36,789 bases of DNA, taken from Acidobacteriaceae bacterium (GTDB lineage Bacteria; Acidobacteriota; Terriglobia; Terriglobales; Acidobacteriaceae). The notes under the pieces were generated by a model. The model was given only the letters and a program-made list of their open reading frames with translations. It did no database searches and was not told the origin of the DNA. The DNA lies in NCBI GenBank assembly GCA_013361705.1, contig JABFXN010000132.1, forward strand, positions 1-36,789, written 5' to 3'. Shown piece by piece: positions 9,114-18,238 of the stretch. The position numbers and the translations under genes were made by a program. How positions within the stretch are numbered: position 1 is the first letter of the stretch; each line of letters starts with the position of its first letter.

Positions 9114-9896
9114 GTGGCAGCCATAGCAAAACTTCGTTTGGACAAACTGCTGATGGAGCGTTCGCTCGCCCCCAGCCGCGAACGCGCGCAGGCCATGATT
9201 ATGGCGGGTCGCGTGCTCGTGAATGAACAGAAGCTTGATAAGCCGGGCGCCTCTGTCGCCATCGACTCCGCGATTCGCATCCTCGGCGATGACCTGCGCT
9301 ATGTCAGTCGCGGCGGCCTGAAGCTCGAACACGCGCTGCAGCAGTGGAAGATCGATCTGAGCGATTTGCTTTGTCTGGATGTCGGTGTTTCCACCGGTGG
9401 GTTTACCGATTGCATGCTGCAGCACGGTGCATCGCGTGTTCTTGGTGTCGATACCGGAGCCGGGCAGATCGCCGAGAAGCTGCGTCAGGACCCACGCGTC
9501 AATCTCCGAGAGCGTACGAATGCGCGGTTGTTGCAGCCGGGCGATCTGCCGGCGGGAATCCGCTTCTTTGCGATGGATGTCTCCTTTATTTCGGCCACGC
9601 TGGTGTTGCCGCCGGTGCTCGGCGCACTACGGGCCGCAGAGGGGAGCGACTGGAACGGAGAGGCTGTGGTTCTGGTGAAACCGCAGTTTGAAGCCGGCAG
9701 GGAGGCTGTCGGCAAAGGTGGCATCGTTCGCGATGAGGTGGCGCAGCGTGGCGCTATCGAGAAAGTGCGGCGATGTCTCGCCGAGCTTGGAGGACGGGAC
9801 ATGGAAGCGATCGATTCTCCTATCCTCGGTGGAGAAGGGAATCGGGAGTTCCTCCTACATGTCATCTTCAGCGCGGCGGAAGGTACACTGAGCTAG
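9114..9896 (+). CDS. tlyA: TlyA-family rRNA 2'-O-methyltransferase (S4 domain + FtsJ-like)
   Basis: 'LRLDKLLMERSLAPSRERAQAMIMAGRVLVN' S4 domain, 'DVGVSTGGFTDCMLQHGA', 'LVKPQFEAGRE'. GTG start. Confidence 0.93.
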   Translation: MAAIAKLRLDKLLMERSLAPSRERAQAMIMAGRVLVNEQKLDKPGASVAIDSAIRILGDDLRYVSRGGLKLEHALQQWKIDLSDLLCLDVGVSTGGFTDCMLQHGASRVLGVDTGAGQIAEKLRQDPRVNLRERTNARLLQPGDLPAGIRFFAMDVSFISATLVLPPVLGALRAAEGSDWNGEAVVLVKPQFEAGREAVGKGGIVRDEVAQRGAIEKVRRCLAELGGRDMEAIDSPILGGEGNREFLLHVIFSAAEGTLS

Positions 9897-9897
9897 C

Positions 9898-10755
9898 ATG
9901 CGCAGGGTCGCCCTAATTTCGAAACCGCAGAAAGCTGAGTTGGAAACCATCATGCCGGAGCTTGCCTCCTGGCTGAAGTCACGGGGCTATGAACCCATCT
10001 TCGACGAGCAGTCTGCGATCTACGCTCATGCTGGGAGTGGCATGCATCGGGACGAGCTGGCCGCCCTTCAGCCGGAGCTGGTGGTTGTGCTTGGCGGTGA
10101 TGGCACGCTGCTGAGCGCAGCGCGCGCCTTTGCCAAGACAGCAACTCCGATTCTGAGCGTTAACCTGGGCTCCCTGGGATTTCTGACGGAGATTCCCATC
10201 CAGGATCTCTACAAGGCGCTCGAAGCCTGGTGCGTCAATTGTTGCGAGGTCGACCAGCGCAGCATGATGCATGCCGAGCTGTGGAGAGGGGGAAAACCCT
10301 CTCATGAGTTTGAGGCGCTGAACGATGTGGTGATCTCCAAGGGCGCGATTGCCCGCATGGGAGACTTCACCATTACGCTGAACGGGAAGCTGGTGGCGAC
10401 CTTCCGTGCCGACGGAATGATCGTGTCCACTCCGACTGGTTCTACGGCGTACTCACTCGCGGCCAATGGTCCCATCGTCATGCCGGATGTCAATGCCATG
10501 ATCGTCAATGCGATCTGTCCGCATCTTCTGACCATCCGTCCGATCGTGGTGCATGGCGATTCCGAGATTCAGATCAAGGTGGAAGGCATGGCTGATCAGA
10601 CGTTTCTGACCGTCGACGGCCAGGAGGCTGTTGCGATGGAAGTTGGGGATGAACTCCACTGCCGTCGCTCGCAGCATGCTGTCCGGCTGATTCAGCAGTA
10701 CGACACCGGCCTCTTCGATGTCCTTCGCACGAAACTGAAGTGGGGCGTCCGTTAA
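9898..10755 (+). CDS. nadK: NAD kinase
   Basis: 'VVLGGDGTLLSAAR', 'NLGSLGFLTE', 'STPTGSTAYSLAANGPIVMP' are NadK motifs. Confidence 0.95.
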   Translation: MRRVALISKPQKAELETIMPELASWLKSRGYEPIFDEQSAIYAHAGSGMHRDELAALQPELVVVLGGDGTLLSAARAFAKTATPILSVNLGSLGFLTEIPIQDLYKALEAWCVNCCEVDQRSMMHAELWRGGKPSHEFEALNDVVISKGAIARMGDFTITLNGKLVATFRADGMIVSTPTGSTAYSLAANGPIVMPDVNAMIVNAICPHLLTIRPIVVHGDSEIQIKVEGMADQTFLTVDGQEAVAMEVGDELHCRRSQHAVRLIQQYDTGLFDVLRTKLKWGVR

Positions 10756-10867
10756 AGCATTTTCTCTGTAGGTGTAGAGTAGGGCTTCCGCATCTATGGG
10801 CGTTTTCCGCAATGAAAACGCCGCTGCACACCCCTTCCGGGCTACCCAGCAACAGGGAAAATGCTCT
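10754..10867 (+). repeat. 114-bp structured intergenic repeat, family A copy 2
   Basis: Arms AAAGCATTTTCTCTGT / ACAGGGAAAATGCTCT; central GGCGTTTTC-CGCAAT-GAAAACGCC. Shares GCATCTATGGGCGTTTTCC, TGAAAACGCCGCTGCAC and ACCCAGCAACAGG with copy 1. Confidence 0.92.
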
Positions 10868-10938
10868 AAAGCACTGAATCTTTCCTTTCGATGAAAACAT
10901 CTGACCATCTGAATTCGGACTAATGTAGACTGAATTAG

Positions 10939-11184
10939 GTGGAAAAGATGTGCCTCAGTGAGATGAAGGTGGGCCAGCACGGTCGTTTGGAGCGGGTCGA
11001 TTTGCCGGAAGAGGTAGGCGATCACCTCGCGCATATGGGTTTCCTGCCTGGGGCCGGCGTCCACGTCCTGAGGCGTGCACCCGGAGGCGACCCCACCGTC
11101 TATCGAGTTGATGGCATTGAGGTTGCATTACGTCGTGAGACTGCCAGCCATCTCTTCATGATCCCCATCGAGAAAGTTCAATGA
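10939..11184 (+). CDS. feoA: Ferrous iron transport protein A
   Basis: Small SH3-like protein 'HLAHMGFLPGAGVHVLRRAPGGDPTVYRVDGIEVALRRETA'; ATGA overlap with feoB. Confidence 0.9.
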   Translation: MEKMCLSEMKVGQHGRLERVDLPEEVGDHLAHMGFLPGAGVHVLRRAPGGDPTVYRVDGIEVALRRETASHLFMIPIEKVQ

Positions 11185-13103
11185 GCTCCTGCTGTACCCC
11201 TGCGGAATCGAACTCCGCCGTTCTGACGGCTCCGCCCCAGCCTGCACTGCATAAGGGACAGATCCGGACGATCGCGCTCATCGGCCCCCCGAACTGTGGA
11301 AAATCGACCCTGTTCAATCGCCTGACTGGACTTCGGCAGAAGGTCGGCAACTATCCGGGCGTCACGGTTGAACACCATTCCGGCAGGATGAAGGCCATAG
11401 GCCGCAGCGACCTCACGCTGATCGATCTTCCCGGTATCTACTCGCTCGCCACTTTTTCCGAAGATGCCCGCGTCGCCGTCGATGTGCTGAAGGGCCAGAT
11501 GCCGGGTGTTCCCGCGCCCGATGCCGTACTGCTGGTGCTCGATTCCACCCATATGAACCGGCAGCTTATGCTGGCAGCCCCAATTCTCGCGCTTGGCCTG
11601 CCCACGCTGGTCATTCTGAACATGTCTGACGTGCTTCAGTCGCGTGGCGGCAAGGTGGATGTGCTTGCCATGGCCCGGGAGCTCGGTCATCCCGTCGCAC
11701 TGATCTCCGCCGCGAAGGGAGTCGGGCTGGATCGCATTGCGGACTTCCTGAGTCAGTACGGCAACTTTGAAGTAACCCGGCCCGGCGCTGTGAAGCTGCC
11801 CGTAATCCAGAGCGCTGACAGCTACCGGAACTGGGCCACCCAGGTCAGCTCCCGTACGCACTATCAGCAGCCCAATGCTCCCAAGTGGACGCGTCGCCTG
11901 GACCATGTGCTTTTGCATCGCGTCTGGGGTCCGTTGATCTTTCTTGCGGTCGTGATCGCTGTCTTTCAGGTGGTCTTTGGCGTGGGACAACCGCTAAGCG
12001 ATGGTCTTGGGAACCTGCTGACGGGCCTGGGAGTAAAGGTTGCGGCGCTTCTGCCTGATGGCTGGATGCGCGCGCTTCTGCGCGACGGTCTCTGGAACGG
12101 CGTGCAGTCGGTTCTGGTCTTCCTCCCCCAGATCCTTCTGCTGTTCGCGTTTATCGGCATCCTGGAAGACTCGGGATATCTTGCCCGCGCCGCTCTGATC
12201 GCCGATCGCGTGATGCGTTCTATCGGTCTGAACGGCAAGGCTTTCATTCCGTTGCTCAGCGCCTATGCCTGCGCCGTTCCCGCGATCATGGCCACCCGCA
12301 CGATTGAGAACAAACGCGACCGCTTCGCCACCATCCTGGTTGCCCCGTTCATGACCTGTTCGGCGCGTCTCCCGGTCTACACCCTCATCATCGCGGCCTT
12401 CGTTCCCGATCGTAAGCTGCTGGGAAGTTTCGTCGGCCTGCGGGCCACCGTCATGCTGAGCCTCTATGTGCTCGGTTTCCTCGCGGCGTTGTTTACGGCC
12501 CGTGTACTCAAGTCCTCTTTGCTGAAGGCATCCTCGGCTCCGTTCATCCTGGAGCTGCCGCAGTACCGCTGGCCTACGCTGCAGGGACTTGGCATCCGGC
12601 TCTACGATCGTGCGAAGCTCTTCCTGCGCAAGGCCGGAACCATCATTCTGGGCGTCACCTTCGCTGTGTGGGTTCTCAGTGTTCTGCCGGTACATACCGG
12701 CCAGTTCTCTGCGCTGACGGATTCCGTCATTGGTCATATCGGCCACTGGATCGAGCCTGTCATTCGCCCGCTCGGTTTCAACTGGAAGATCGGTATCGGC
12801 CTACTGAGTTCCATCGTTGCGCGTGAGGTGATTGTCGGTACGCTGGGCACCCTCTACGGTGTCGATCCGGAGACGCATGCCCTTGGCCTGCAGCAGGCGT
12901 TGCGTGGTGATATGACGCTGGGCGGGGCGCTGGCGCTGGTGGTCTTCTTCGCCTTTGCACTGCAGTGCACCTCGACCATCATCATGGTCCGTCGCGAGAC
13001 CAATAGCTGGCGCTGGCCGGCAATTCAATTCACCTACATGACTGTCTTTGCGTATACGGCAGCGCTGCTCACCAACCAGATCGTAAATCTCATCGCTCGT
13101 TAA
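11181..13103 (+). CDS. feoB: Ferrous iron transporter B
   Basis: 'IALIGPPNCGKSTLFNRLTGLRQKVGNYPGVTVEHHSG', 'DLPGIYSL', 'ARAALIADRVMRSIGLNGKAFIPLLSAYACAVPAIMATRTI'. Confidence 0.96.
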   Translation: MSSCCTPAESNSAVLTAPPQPALHKGQIRTIALIGPPNCGKSTLFNRLTGLRQKVGNYPGVTVEHHSGRMKAIGRSDLTLIDLPGIYSLATFSEDARVAVDVLKGQMPGVPAPDAVLLVLDSTHMNRQLMLAAPILALGLPTLVILNMSDVLQSRGGKVDVLAMARELGHPVALISAAKGVGLDRIADFLSQYGNFEVTRPGAVKLPVIQSADSYRNWATQVSSRTHYQQPNAPKWTRRLDHVLLHRVWGPLIFLAVVIAVFQVVFGVGQPLSDGLGNLLTGLGVKVAALLPDGWMRALLRDGLWNGVQSVLVFLPQILLLFAFIGILEDSGYLARAALIADRVMRSIGLNGKAFIPLLSAYACAVPAIMATRTIENKRDRFATILVAPFMTCSARLPVYTLIIAAFVPDRKLLGSFVGLRATVMLSLYVLGFLAALFTARVLKSSLLKASSAPFILELPQYRWPTLQGLGIRLYDRAKLFLRKAGTIILGVTFAVWVLSVLPVHTGQFSALTDSVIGHIGHWIEPVIRPLGFNWKIGIGLLSSIVAREVIVGTLGTLYGVDPETHALGLQQALRGDMTLGGALALVVFFAFALQCTSTIIMVRRETNSWRWPAIQFTYMTVFAYTAALLTNQIVNLIAR

Positions 13104-13148
13104 ATTCTTCTGGCTTCGCGACGCTGTTTTGCGGCATCCAAGTGGGCC

Positions 13149-15266
13149 ATGAAGACCATCTTTCGCCCTGCCCCGATTGTTCGCCACGTTGAGCTCGACG
13201 TTAGCCATCTGGACGAGCGTACCCGCAGCCGTAGAGGGCTTTTCACCGAGTGGATTGTCACCAACGGTCTTGGCGGCTATGTTTCTGGTACTGTGGGCGG
13301 CCTGAATACCCGCCGCTATCATGGCTGGTTGATCGCCGCTTTACCTGCTCCGCACGGGCGCACCATGATGCTGAATCATTTGCGCGAGCGCCTGATTGTC
13401 GGTGGGCAAACCTATGTCCTGGCCTGTGATGACCTGATTCATAAGGATACTGGCGACCCCGTCAGCCCGTATCTCTCTGAGTTCCGACTGGAAAATGGAC
13501 TCCCAGTCTGGGTCTTCCGCTGCGGCGGGAATGTGATTGAAAAACGTACCTGCATGGTGCATCTGCAGAACACGGCGTTCATCACCTACACATTGCTGGA
13601 AGGGGAGGGGGGACGCCTGGAGGTGCAGCCGGCGGTGCACGTGCGGTCGCATGATGACTCGCTGGCAGGCCCGCCGGAAGAGCAATATCGCTGGACCGGT
13701 GTGGAAGACGGTTTCGAGCTGCGCGTCAGCGACGACCTCCCCGTACTCAAGCTGGTCTGGAATTGCGACGAGTGCGATTTCCATATGAAGACCCGACGGC
13801 TCGACAACCTGCGTTATCGCATTGAGCAGGCTCGTGGCTATGACTGGGAGGGATCGCTCTGGTCTCCTGGAGGCTTCACGGGAGAGCTGCGCCCCGGAAA
13901 ATCGGCTGCTCTCACAGCATCGACTGAAGATTGGGAGAAGGTTCGGGCTCTCTCTCCCAGTGCGGCCTTTGCCGTGGAACTGGAGCGGAAGCGCCGCCTG
14001 CTGCGGACCGCGCCACCCGAAGCACGGGAGGGGTTTGCAGCAGAGTTGGTGTTTGCGGCCGATCAATTTCTGATCACACCGATGGGGCGCACTGCAGACC
14101 AGATTCGTGCCCATGCCGTGGGAGATGAGATTCGTACCGTGATCGCCGGCTATCACTGGTTTACGGATTGGGGCCGCGACACCATGATTTCGCTGGAGGG
14201 GCTTACCCTTTCAACAGGCCGCTATCGCGAGGCCGAATACATCCTCCGCAGTTTCGGCAACTACATCCACAACGGTCTGATCCCTAATATGTTTCCCGAG
14301 GGGAGAACCAGCGGCTTGTATCACACTGCGGACGCCACACTCTGGTTCTTCCATGCCATCGATCGCTATCTGCAGGTAACCAGTGATTGGGAGACGCTTG
14401 AGTTCCTGCTGCCGAAGATGGTCGATGTTGCCGAGTGGCATCTTCGTGGCACCGACTTCGGCATCCATATCGACCAGAACGACGGTTTGATGGTGCAGGG
14501 ACAGGACGGGTATCAGCTCACATGGATGGATGCCAAGGTTGGCGACTGGGTGGTAACGCCCCGCCGTGGCAAGGCCGTGGAGTTGAATGCACTTTGGTAC
14601 AACGCTCTTCGTCTGCTGGTGGAGTGGTTGGAGGCGCTTGAGGATACCCGAACCGACCGCGCCCGATATCTGCAGTTGGCGGATCAGTGCCGTGACAGTT
14701 TTAACCGTCGCTTCTGGAATGGTGACAAGGGCTGTCTCTTCGATGTGGTGGATAGGTTCGAGGGTGGCGACGATGCGCAGATCCGGCCGAATCAACTGAT
14801 CGCGATCTCGCTCAAGTATCCGGTGCTCGATGAGCCGCGATGGAAGCCCGTCGTCGAGCGCTGCATGCGTGAGCTGCTGACGCCCGTTGGTCTTCGCAGT
14901 CTGGCGCGCGGTGAAAAAGACTATAAGCCTCGTTACGATGGTGATCTGCTGGCTCGGGACGCGGCGTATCACCAGGGAACGGTATGGGGATGGCTGATTG
15001 GGCCGTTTGTGAATGCATGGCTGAAGACCTTTCCCGAGCGGGTGGAGAAGGCACCGGCCTTTCTGCATGGCTTCGACCAGCACCTCCATGAAGATGGCGT
15101 GGGGACCATCAGCGAGATCTTCGATGCCGAAGAACCTTTCACGCCGCGTGGCTGCATGGCTCAGGCATGGAGCGTCGCCGAGGTACTGCGGTGCGAGGTA
15201 ATGTTACGCAGAATGCTTTCGGAAAAAGGCTCGCAGAAAGAGATGGAGAGCGCTGTAAGCCGATGA
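13149..15266 (+). CDS. Glycogen debranching enzyme (amylo-alpha-1,6-glucosidase family)
   Basis: 'REWIVTNGLGGY'-like N-terminus (FTEWIVTNGLGGYVSGTVGGLNTRRYHG), 'AGYHWFTDWGRDTMISLEGL', 'YHQGTVWGWLIGPFVNAWLK'. Confidence 0.93.
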   Translation: MKTIFRPAPIVRHVELDVSHLDERTRSRRGLFTEWIVTNGLGGYVSGTVGGLNTRRYHGWLIAALPAPHGRTMMLNHLRERLIVGGQTYVLACDDLIHKDTGDPVSPYLSEFRLENGLPVWVFRCGGNVIEKRTCMVHLQNTAFITYTLLEGEGGRLEVQPAVHVRSHDDSLAGPPEEQYRWTGVEDGFELRVSDDLPVLKLVWNCDECDFHMKTRRLDNLRYRIEQARGYDWEGSLWSPGGFTGELRPGKSAALTASTEDWEKVRALSPSAAFAVELERKRRLLRTAPPEAREGFAAELVFAADQFLITPMGRTADQIRAHAVGDEIRTVIAGYHWFTDWGRDTMISLEGLTLSTGRYREAEYILRSFGNYIHNGLIPNMFPEGRTSGLYHTADATLWFFHAIDRYLQVTSDWETLEFLLPKMVDVAEWHLRGTDFGIHIDQNDGLMVQGQDGYQLTWMDAKVGDWVVTPRRGKAVELNALWYNALRLLVEWLEALEDTRTDRARYLQLADQCRDSFNRRFWNGDKGCLFDVVDRFEGGDDAQIRPNQLIAISLKYPVLDEPRWKPVVERCMRELLTPVGLRSLARGEKDYKPRYDGDLLARDAAYHQGTVWGWLIGPFVNAWLKTFPERVEKAPAFLHGFDQHLHEDGVGTISEIFDAEEPFTPRGCMAQAWSVAEVLRCEVMLRRMLSEKGSQKEMESAVSR

Positions 15267-15326
15267 CATCGATCTGGTGCTCCGGCGTATCCAGCAACAG
15301 GCTGCGTAGCTTCGATCTCACGGCTG

Positions 15327-17033
15327 CTAAGAAGTAGTGCTCGGTGGGCGGTGAGCCATCTTCAGCAGGCGTTCGTCGAAGCCGCCCACACGGAACCAGC
15401 GGTAACCGTATGGTTCCATCTGGATGCAGTACCGCCCATCCGCATCTTCTTCAAGAAAGCTGTGATCTTTGGAGAGGATATTGATCAGGGGGACACCTTC
15501 TTCCGCTTCCGCACCATCTCCGATGGTGCCTGGCGCTAGCCGAAGCTCGATGGGATCAGCGCTGAAGTTGTGCAGTACGAGCGTGTGATTTCCGCGCCAG
15601 TCGTAACGGATACCGAGAATTTGGCTGCGTCCGGTATCGATGATCCGGAAGTCGCCCCATCCGATCTCGGGTGTCTCCTTACGTATGCGGATCATGCGCT
15701 CCATCCAATCCATCAGCGAGTTCGGATCGCGGCGTTGGTCGGCGACGTTTATGTGTTGGTAGCCATATGCTCCCGCACGAATCGTCGGTATCTTCGACCG
15801 TTTGGCCCACGTGAAACCGCCATTACGATCATTGGTCCACTGCATGGAAGTGCGGCAACTATAGCGCTCCGGAAGCGCCAGGTTGTCACCCATGCCGATC
15901 TCATCGCCGTAACGCAGCACCGGCGTGCCAGGCAGAGAGAAGAGCAGGGAGTAGGCCTGTTCCAGGCGTCTTCGGTCGCCATGCAGCATCGGCGCCAGAC
16001 GCCGGCGAATGCCGCGGTCGTAGAGCTGCATCTCTTTGTCCGGGGCGAACACCTTGAAGACCTTGCGGCGCTGCGCTTCGGTCAAGCGGCCAAGGTCCAG
16101 TTCATCGTGATTTCGTAGAAACGTGGCCCATTGTGCGGTTGCGGGACGTGACTTTGTCTGCATCAGAGATCTCTGCAGAGGGCCTACATCGCCGGTTGCC
16201 AGCGAGTAGAACAGGTGCTGGTTGACATTGAAGTTGAACATCATCGATAAGCGTTCACCGGCTTCGCCAAAGTACTGCATATCCGAAGAAGGCAGCACGT
16301 TCGCTTCGGCGAGGATGATGGCGTCTCCCTTGCGCCAGCTGAGAAACGCTGCAAAGGTGCGCAGCATGTCGTACTGCTCCACCGCGCGAGTAACGTCGGG
16401 ACCTTTGGTCGCGATGACAAAGGGAACGGCGTCCATGCGGAATCCGGAGACACCAAGTTGAATCCAGAAACCCATGATCTTGAGGATCTCCGCCTGGACC
16501 TCGGGGTTTGACGTATTCAGGTCTGGCTGAAACTTATAGAAGCGATGGAAATAGAACTCTTTGGCGACTTCATCATAGGTCCATGTCGTTCGTTGTACCC
16601 CGGGAAAGACCATGCCGCTATTGGCATTTTTCGGCTTCTTCTTCGACCAGACGTACCAATTGCGATAAGGCGATTCCGGGGTGCTGCGTGCGGCTTTGAA
16701 CCACGGATGCTGGTTCGAGGTATGGTTGATCACCAGATCGATCATCACTCGCATGCCGCGCTGTGCGCAGCCGTGGGCAAACTCTACAAAGTCGCCCAGA
16801 GTTCCATAACGTGGATCCACACTGTAGTAGTCCGTGATGTCGTAGCCGTCATCTCTTTGTGGAGATGGTTGAAAGGGCATCAGCCAGATGGCGGTGACCC
16901 CGAGCCCCTGCAGGTAGTCCAGACACTGAATCAGGCCGCGAAAGTCGCCGATGCCGTCACCGTTGCCATCGAGAAAACTCTCGACCGAAAGGCAGTAGAC
17001 AATGGCGTTCTTGTACCAGAGGTCGTTAATCAT
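15327..17033 (-). CDS. GH13 alpha-amylase / trehalose synthase (TreS)-like enzyme
   Basis: 'WYKNAIVYCLSVESFLDGNGDGIGDFRGL', 'RVMIDLVINHTSNQHPWF', 'GFRMDAVPF', 'ILAEAN', 'FLRNHDELDLGRL'. Confidence 0.9.
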   Translation of the reverse strand: MINDLWYKNAIVYCLSVESFLDGNGDGIGDFRGLIQCLDYLQGLGVTAIWLMPFQPSPQRDDGYDITDYYSVDPRYGTLGDFVEFAHGCAQRGMRVMIDLVINHTSNQHPWFKAARSTPESPYRNWYVWSKKKPKNANSGMVFPGVQRTTWTYDEVAKEFYFHRFYKFQPDLNTSNPEVQAEILKIMGFWIQLGVSGFRMDAVPFVIATKGPDVTRAVEQYDMLRTFAAFLSWRKGDAIILAEANVLPSSDMQYFGEAGERLSMMFNFNVNQHLFYSLATGDVGPLQRSLMQTKSRPATAQWATFLRNHDELDLGRLTEAQRRKVFKVFAPDKEMQLYDRGIRRRLAPMLHGDRRRLEQAYSLLFSLPGTPVLRYGDEIGMGDNLALPERYSCRTSMQWTNDRNGGFTWAKRSKIPTIRAGAYGYQHINVADQRRDPNSLMDWMERMIRIRKETPEIGWGDFRIIDTGRSQILGIRYDWRGNHTLVLHNFSADPIELRLAPGTIGDGAEAEEGVPLINILSKDHSFLEEDADGRYCIQMEPYGYRWFRVGGFDERLLKMAHRPPSTTS

Positions 17034-17067
17034 GCCTTCGGTTAGATGCCGATTGTCCCGAAAAGCG

Positions 17068-17093
17068 AAACGGACACCGATCGGTGTCCGTTT
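17068..17093. terminator. Bidirectional terminator-like palindrome between tRNA-Arg and the amylase gene
   Basis: AAACGGACACCGA / TCGGTGTCCGTTT perfect palindrome flanked by A/T runs. Confidence 0.75.
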
Positions 17094-17104
17094 TCTAATC
17101 TTGA

Positions 17105-17181
17105 TGGTGCGCCCGGAAGGAGTCGAACCTCCGACCTAATGATTCGTAGTCATTCGCTCTATCCAGCTGAGCTACGGGCGC
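17105..17181 (-). tRNA. tRNA-Arg(ACG)
   Basis: Reverse complement GCGCCCGTAGCTCAGCTGGATAGAGCGAATGACTACGAATCATTAGGTCGGAGGTTCGACTCCTTCCGGGCGCACCA; cloverleaf by eye, anticodon ACG, CCA encoded. Confidence 0.96.
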
Positions 17182-17261
17182 ATCCTGCGCGCTGTTATGC
17201 AACCAGCGGCAACTTTTTTAAGATACCACAGATCATTGTCACCCGCGACCTGCAGTGTGGA

Positions 17262-17546
17262 TCAGGCCTTTGCCGGAGCAGATACCGGCTGTGCCGGTGG
17301 AGACGGGGGCGGCGCCGGAAGCACCAGCGTCTCCGGCTCTGCAATCTGCAGGCCGGCGCGGCGCAGTAACTGGCGAACAACTGGCTCGCCGAAGCGCGTC
17401 GCGTCATACTCCACGCGCACTGTTTTCGCGGCTACATCGATGGTCAGACGGCGAACGCCGTAGACCTCACGCAGGTTGTTCAGGGCCAGAACCGCGGCCT
17501 CCGTAGGAGGCACGCTGTAGCGGTAAAGAGCGTCGACCGTAGTCAT
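17262..17546 (-). CDS. Small HMA-fold-like protein lacking the CxxC metal site
   Basis: 'ALNNLREVYGVRRLTIDVAAKTVRVEYDATRFGEPVVRQLLRRAGLQI' follows the beta-alpha-beta HMA pattern; Pro-rich tail; no cysteines. Confidence 0.6.
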   Translation of the reverse strand: MTTVDALYRYSVPPTEAAVLALNNLREVYGVRRLTIDVAAKTVRVEYDATRFGEPVVRQLLRRAGLQIAEPETLVLPAPPPSPPAQPVSAPAKA

Positions 17547-17598
17547 ATCTTCAGGGTACAGGTGCGGGGCGCATGGTTCAAGCAGGATGCCAGGGTGG

Positions 17599-18081
17599 TT
17601 AGAGCTTAGACAGGTAGTCGATCATCTCCGGATTGGTCCACTCCTGTGCACCGATCAGCTTGCGGCGAATCACTCCCTTGCGGTCGATGATGTAGGTCTC
17701 TGGAAAGCGATATGAGCCGTACAGAGCATTCGATTTTTGCTGTGCGTCGCGCACGGTCAGGAACAGGATGCGGTGTTTATCCAGGAAGCTCTTGTAGGCC
17801 TCTCCATCCTGGTCGGTGGAGACAGCCAGGACCTGGATATTCGGCATCTGTTCCTGCAACGCCTGCAATGACGGCATCTCTGCCACGCAAGGACCGCACC
17901 ATGATGCCCAGAAGTTAAGGACCACCACCTTGCCACGAAAGTTCGATAACTTCGCTGAGTGGTCGCTATCGGTGACGGTGAAATCGGGAGCTATCCCGCC
18001 GATCTGCCCAGGCTTTACGTTGCGCTCACAGGCGGTGAGCAGAAGCGAGGAGGCGAGCACGGCTGAGGCAAGAAGCTTCAT
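17599..18081 (-). CDS. TlpA/ResA-like thiol-disulfide oxidoreductase, lipoprotein
   Basis: Signal/lipobox 'MKLLASAVLASSLLLTAC', 'PDFTVTDSDHSAKLSNFRGKVVVLNFWASWCGPCVAEMPSL' with WCGPC. Start placed at 18081 rather than 18117. Confidence 0.92.
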   Translation of the reverse strand: MKLLASAVLASSLLLTACERNVKPGQIGGIAPDFTVTDSDHSAKLSNFRGKVVVLNFWASWCGPCVAEMPSLQALQEQMPNIQVLAVSTDQDGEAYKSFLDKHRILFLTVRDAQQKSNALYGSYRFPETYIIDRKGVIRRKLIGAQEWTNPEMIDYLSKL

Positions 18082-18110
18082 AACGGGTCGCTTCCTATAA
18101 TACGAGTGCT

Positions 18111-18224
18111 GGAGCATTTTCCCTGCGGGTGTAGTGTAGGGCTTCCATATCTATGTGCGTTTTCCGCAATGAAAACGCCGCTGCACTCCTCTTCCGGGAC
18201 ACCCAGCAACAGGGACGATGCTCT
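18111..18224 (+). repeat. 114-bp structured intergenic repeat, family A copy 3
   Basis: Arms GGAGCATTTTCCCTGC / ACAGGGACGATGCTCT; central GCGTTTTC-CGCAAT-GAAAACGC; same core blocks as copies 1 and 2. Confidence 0.9.
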
Positions 18225-18238
18225 CTAAGGGAGAGATG

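Noticed and set aside
11178-12746. Minus-strand ORFs of 270 and 250 aa inside feoB
   Set aside because: Antisense to feoB; sequences are low-information shadow translations.
14211-15089. 292-aa minus-strand ORF within the debranching enzyme gene
   Set aside because: Antisense to a clearly conserved gene; no recognisable motif.
15279-15303. GCTCCGGCGTATCCAGCAACAGGC resembling the right side of repeat family A
   Set aside because: Only one short block matches and no partner arm or central hairpin is present; could be a decayed fragment or chance.
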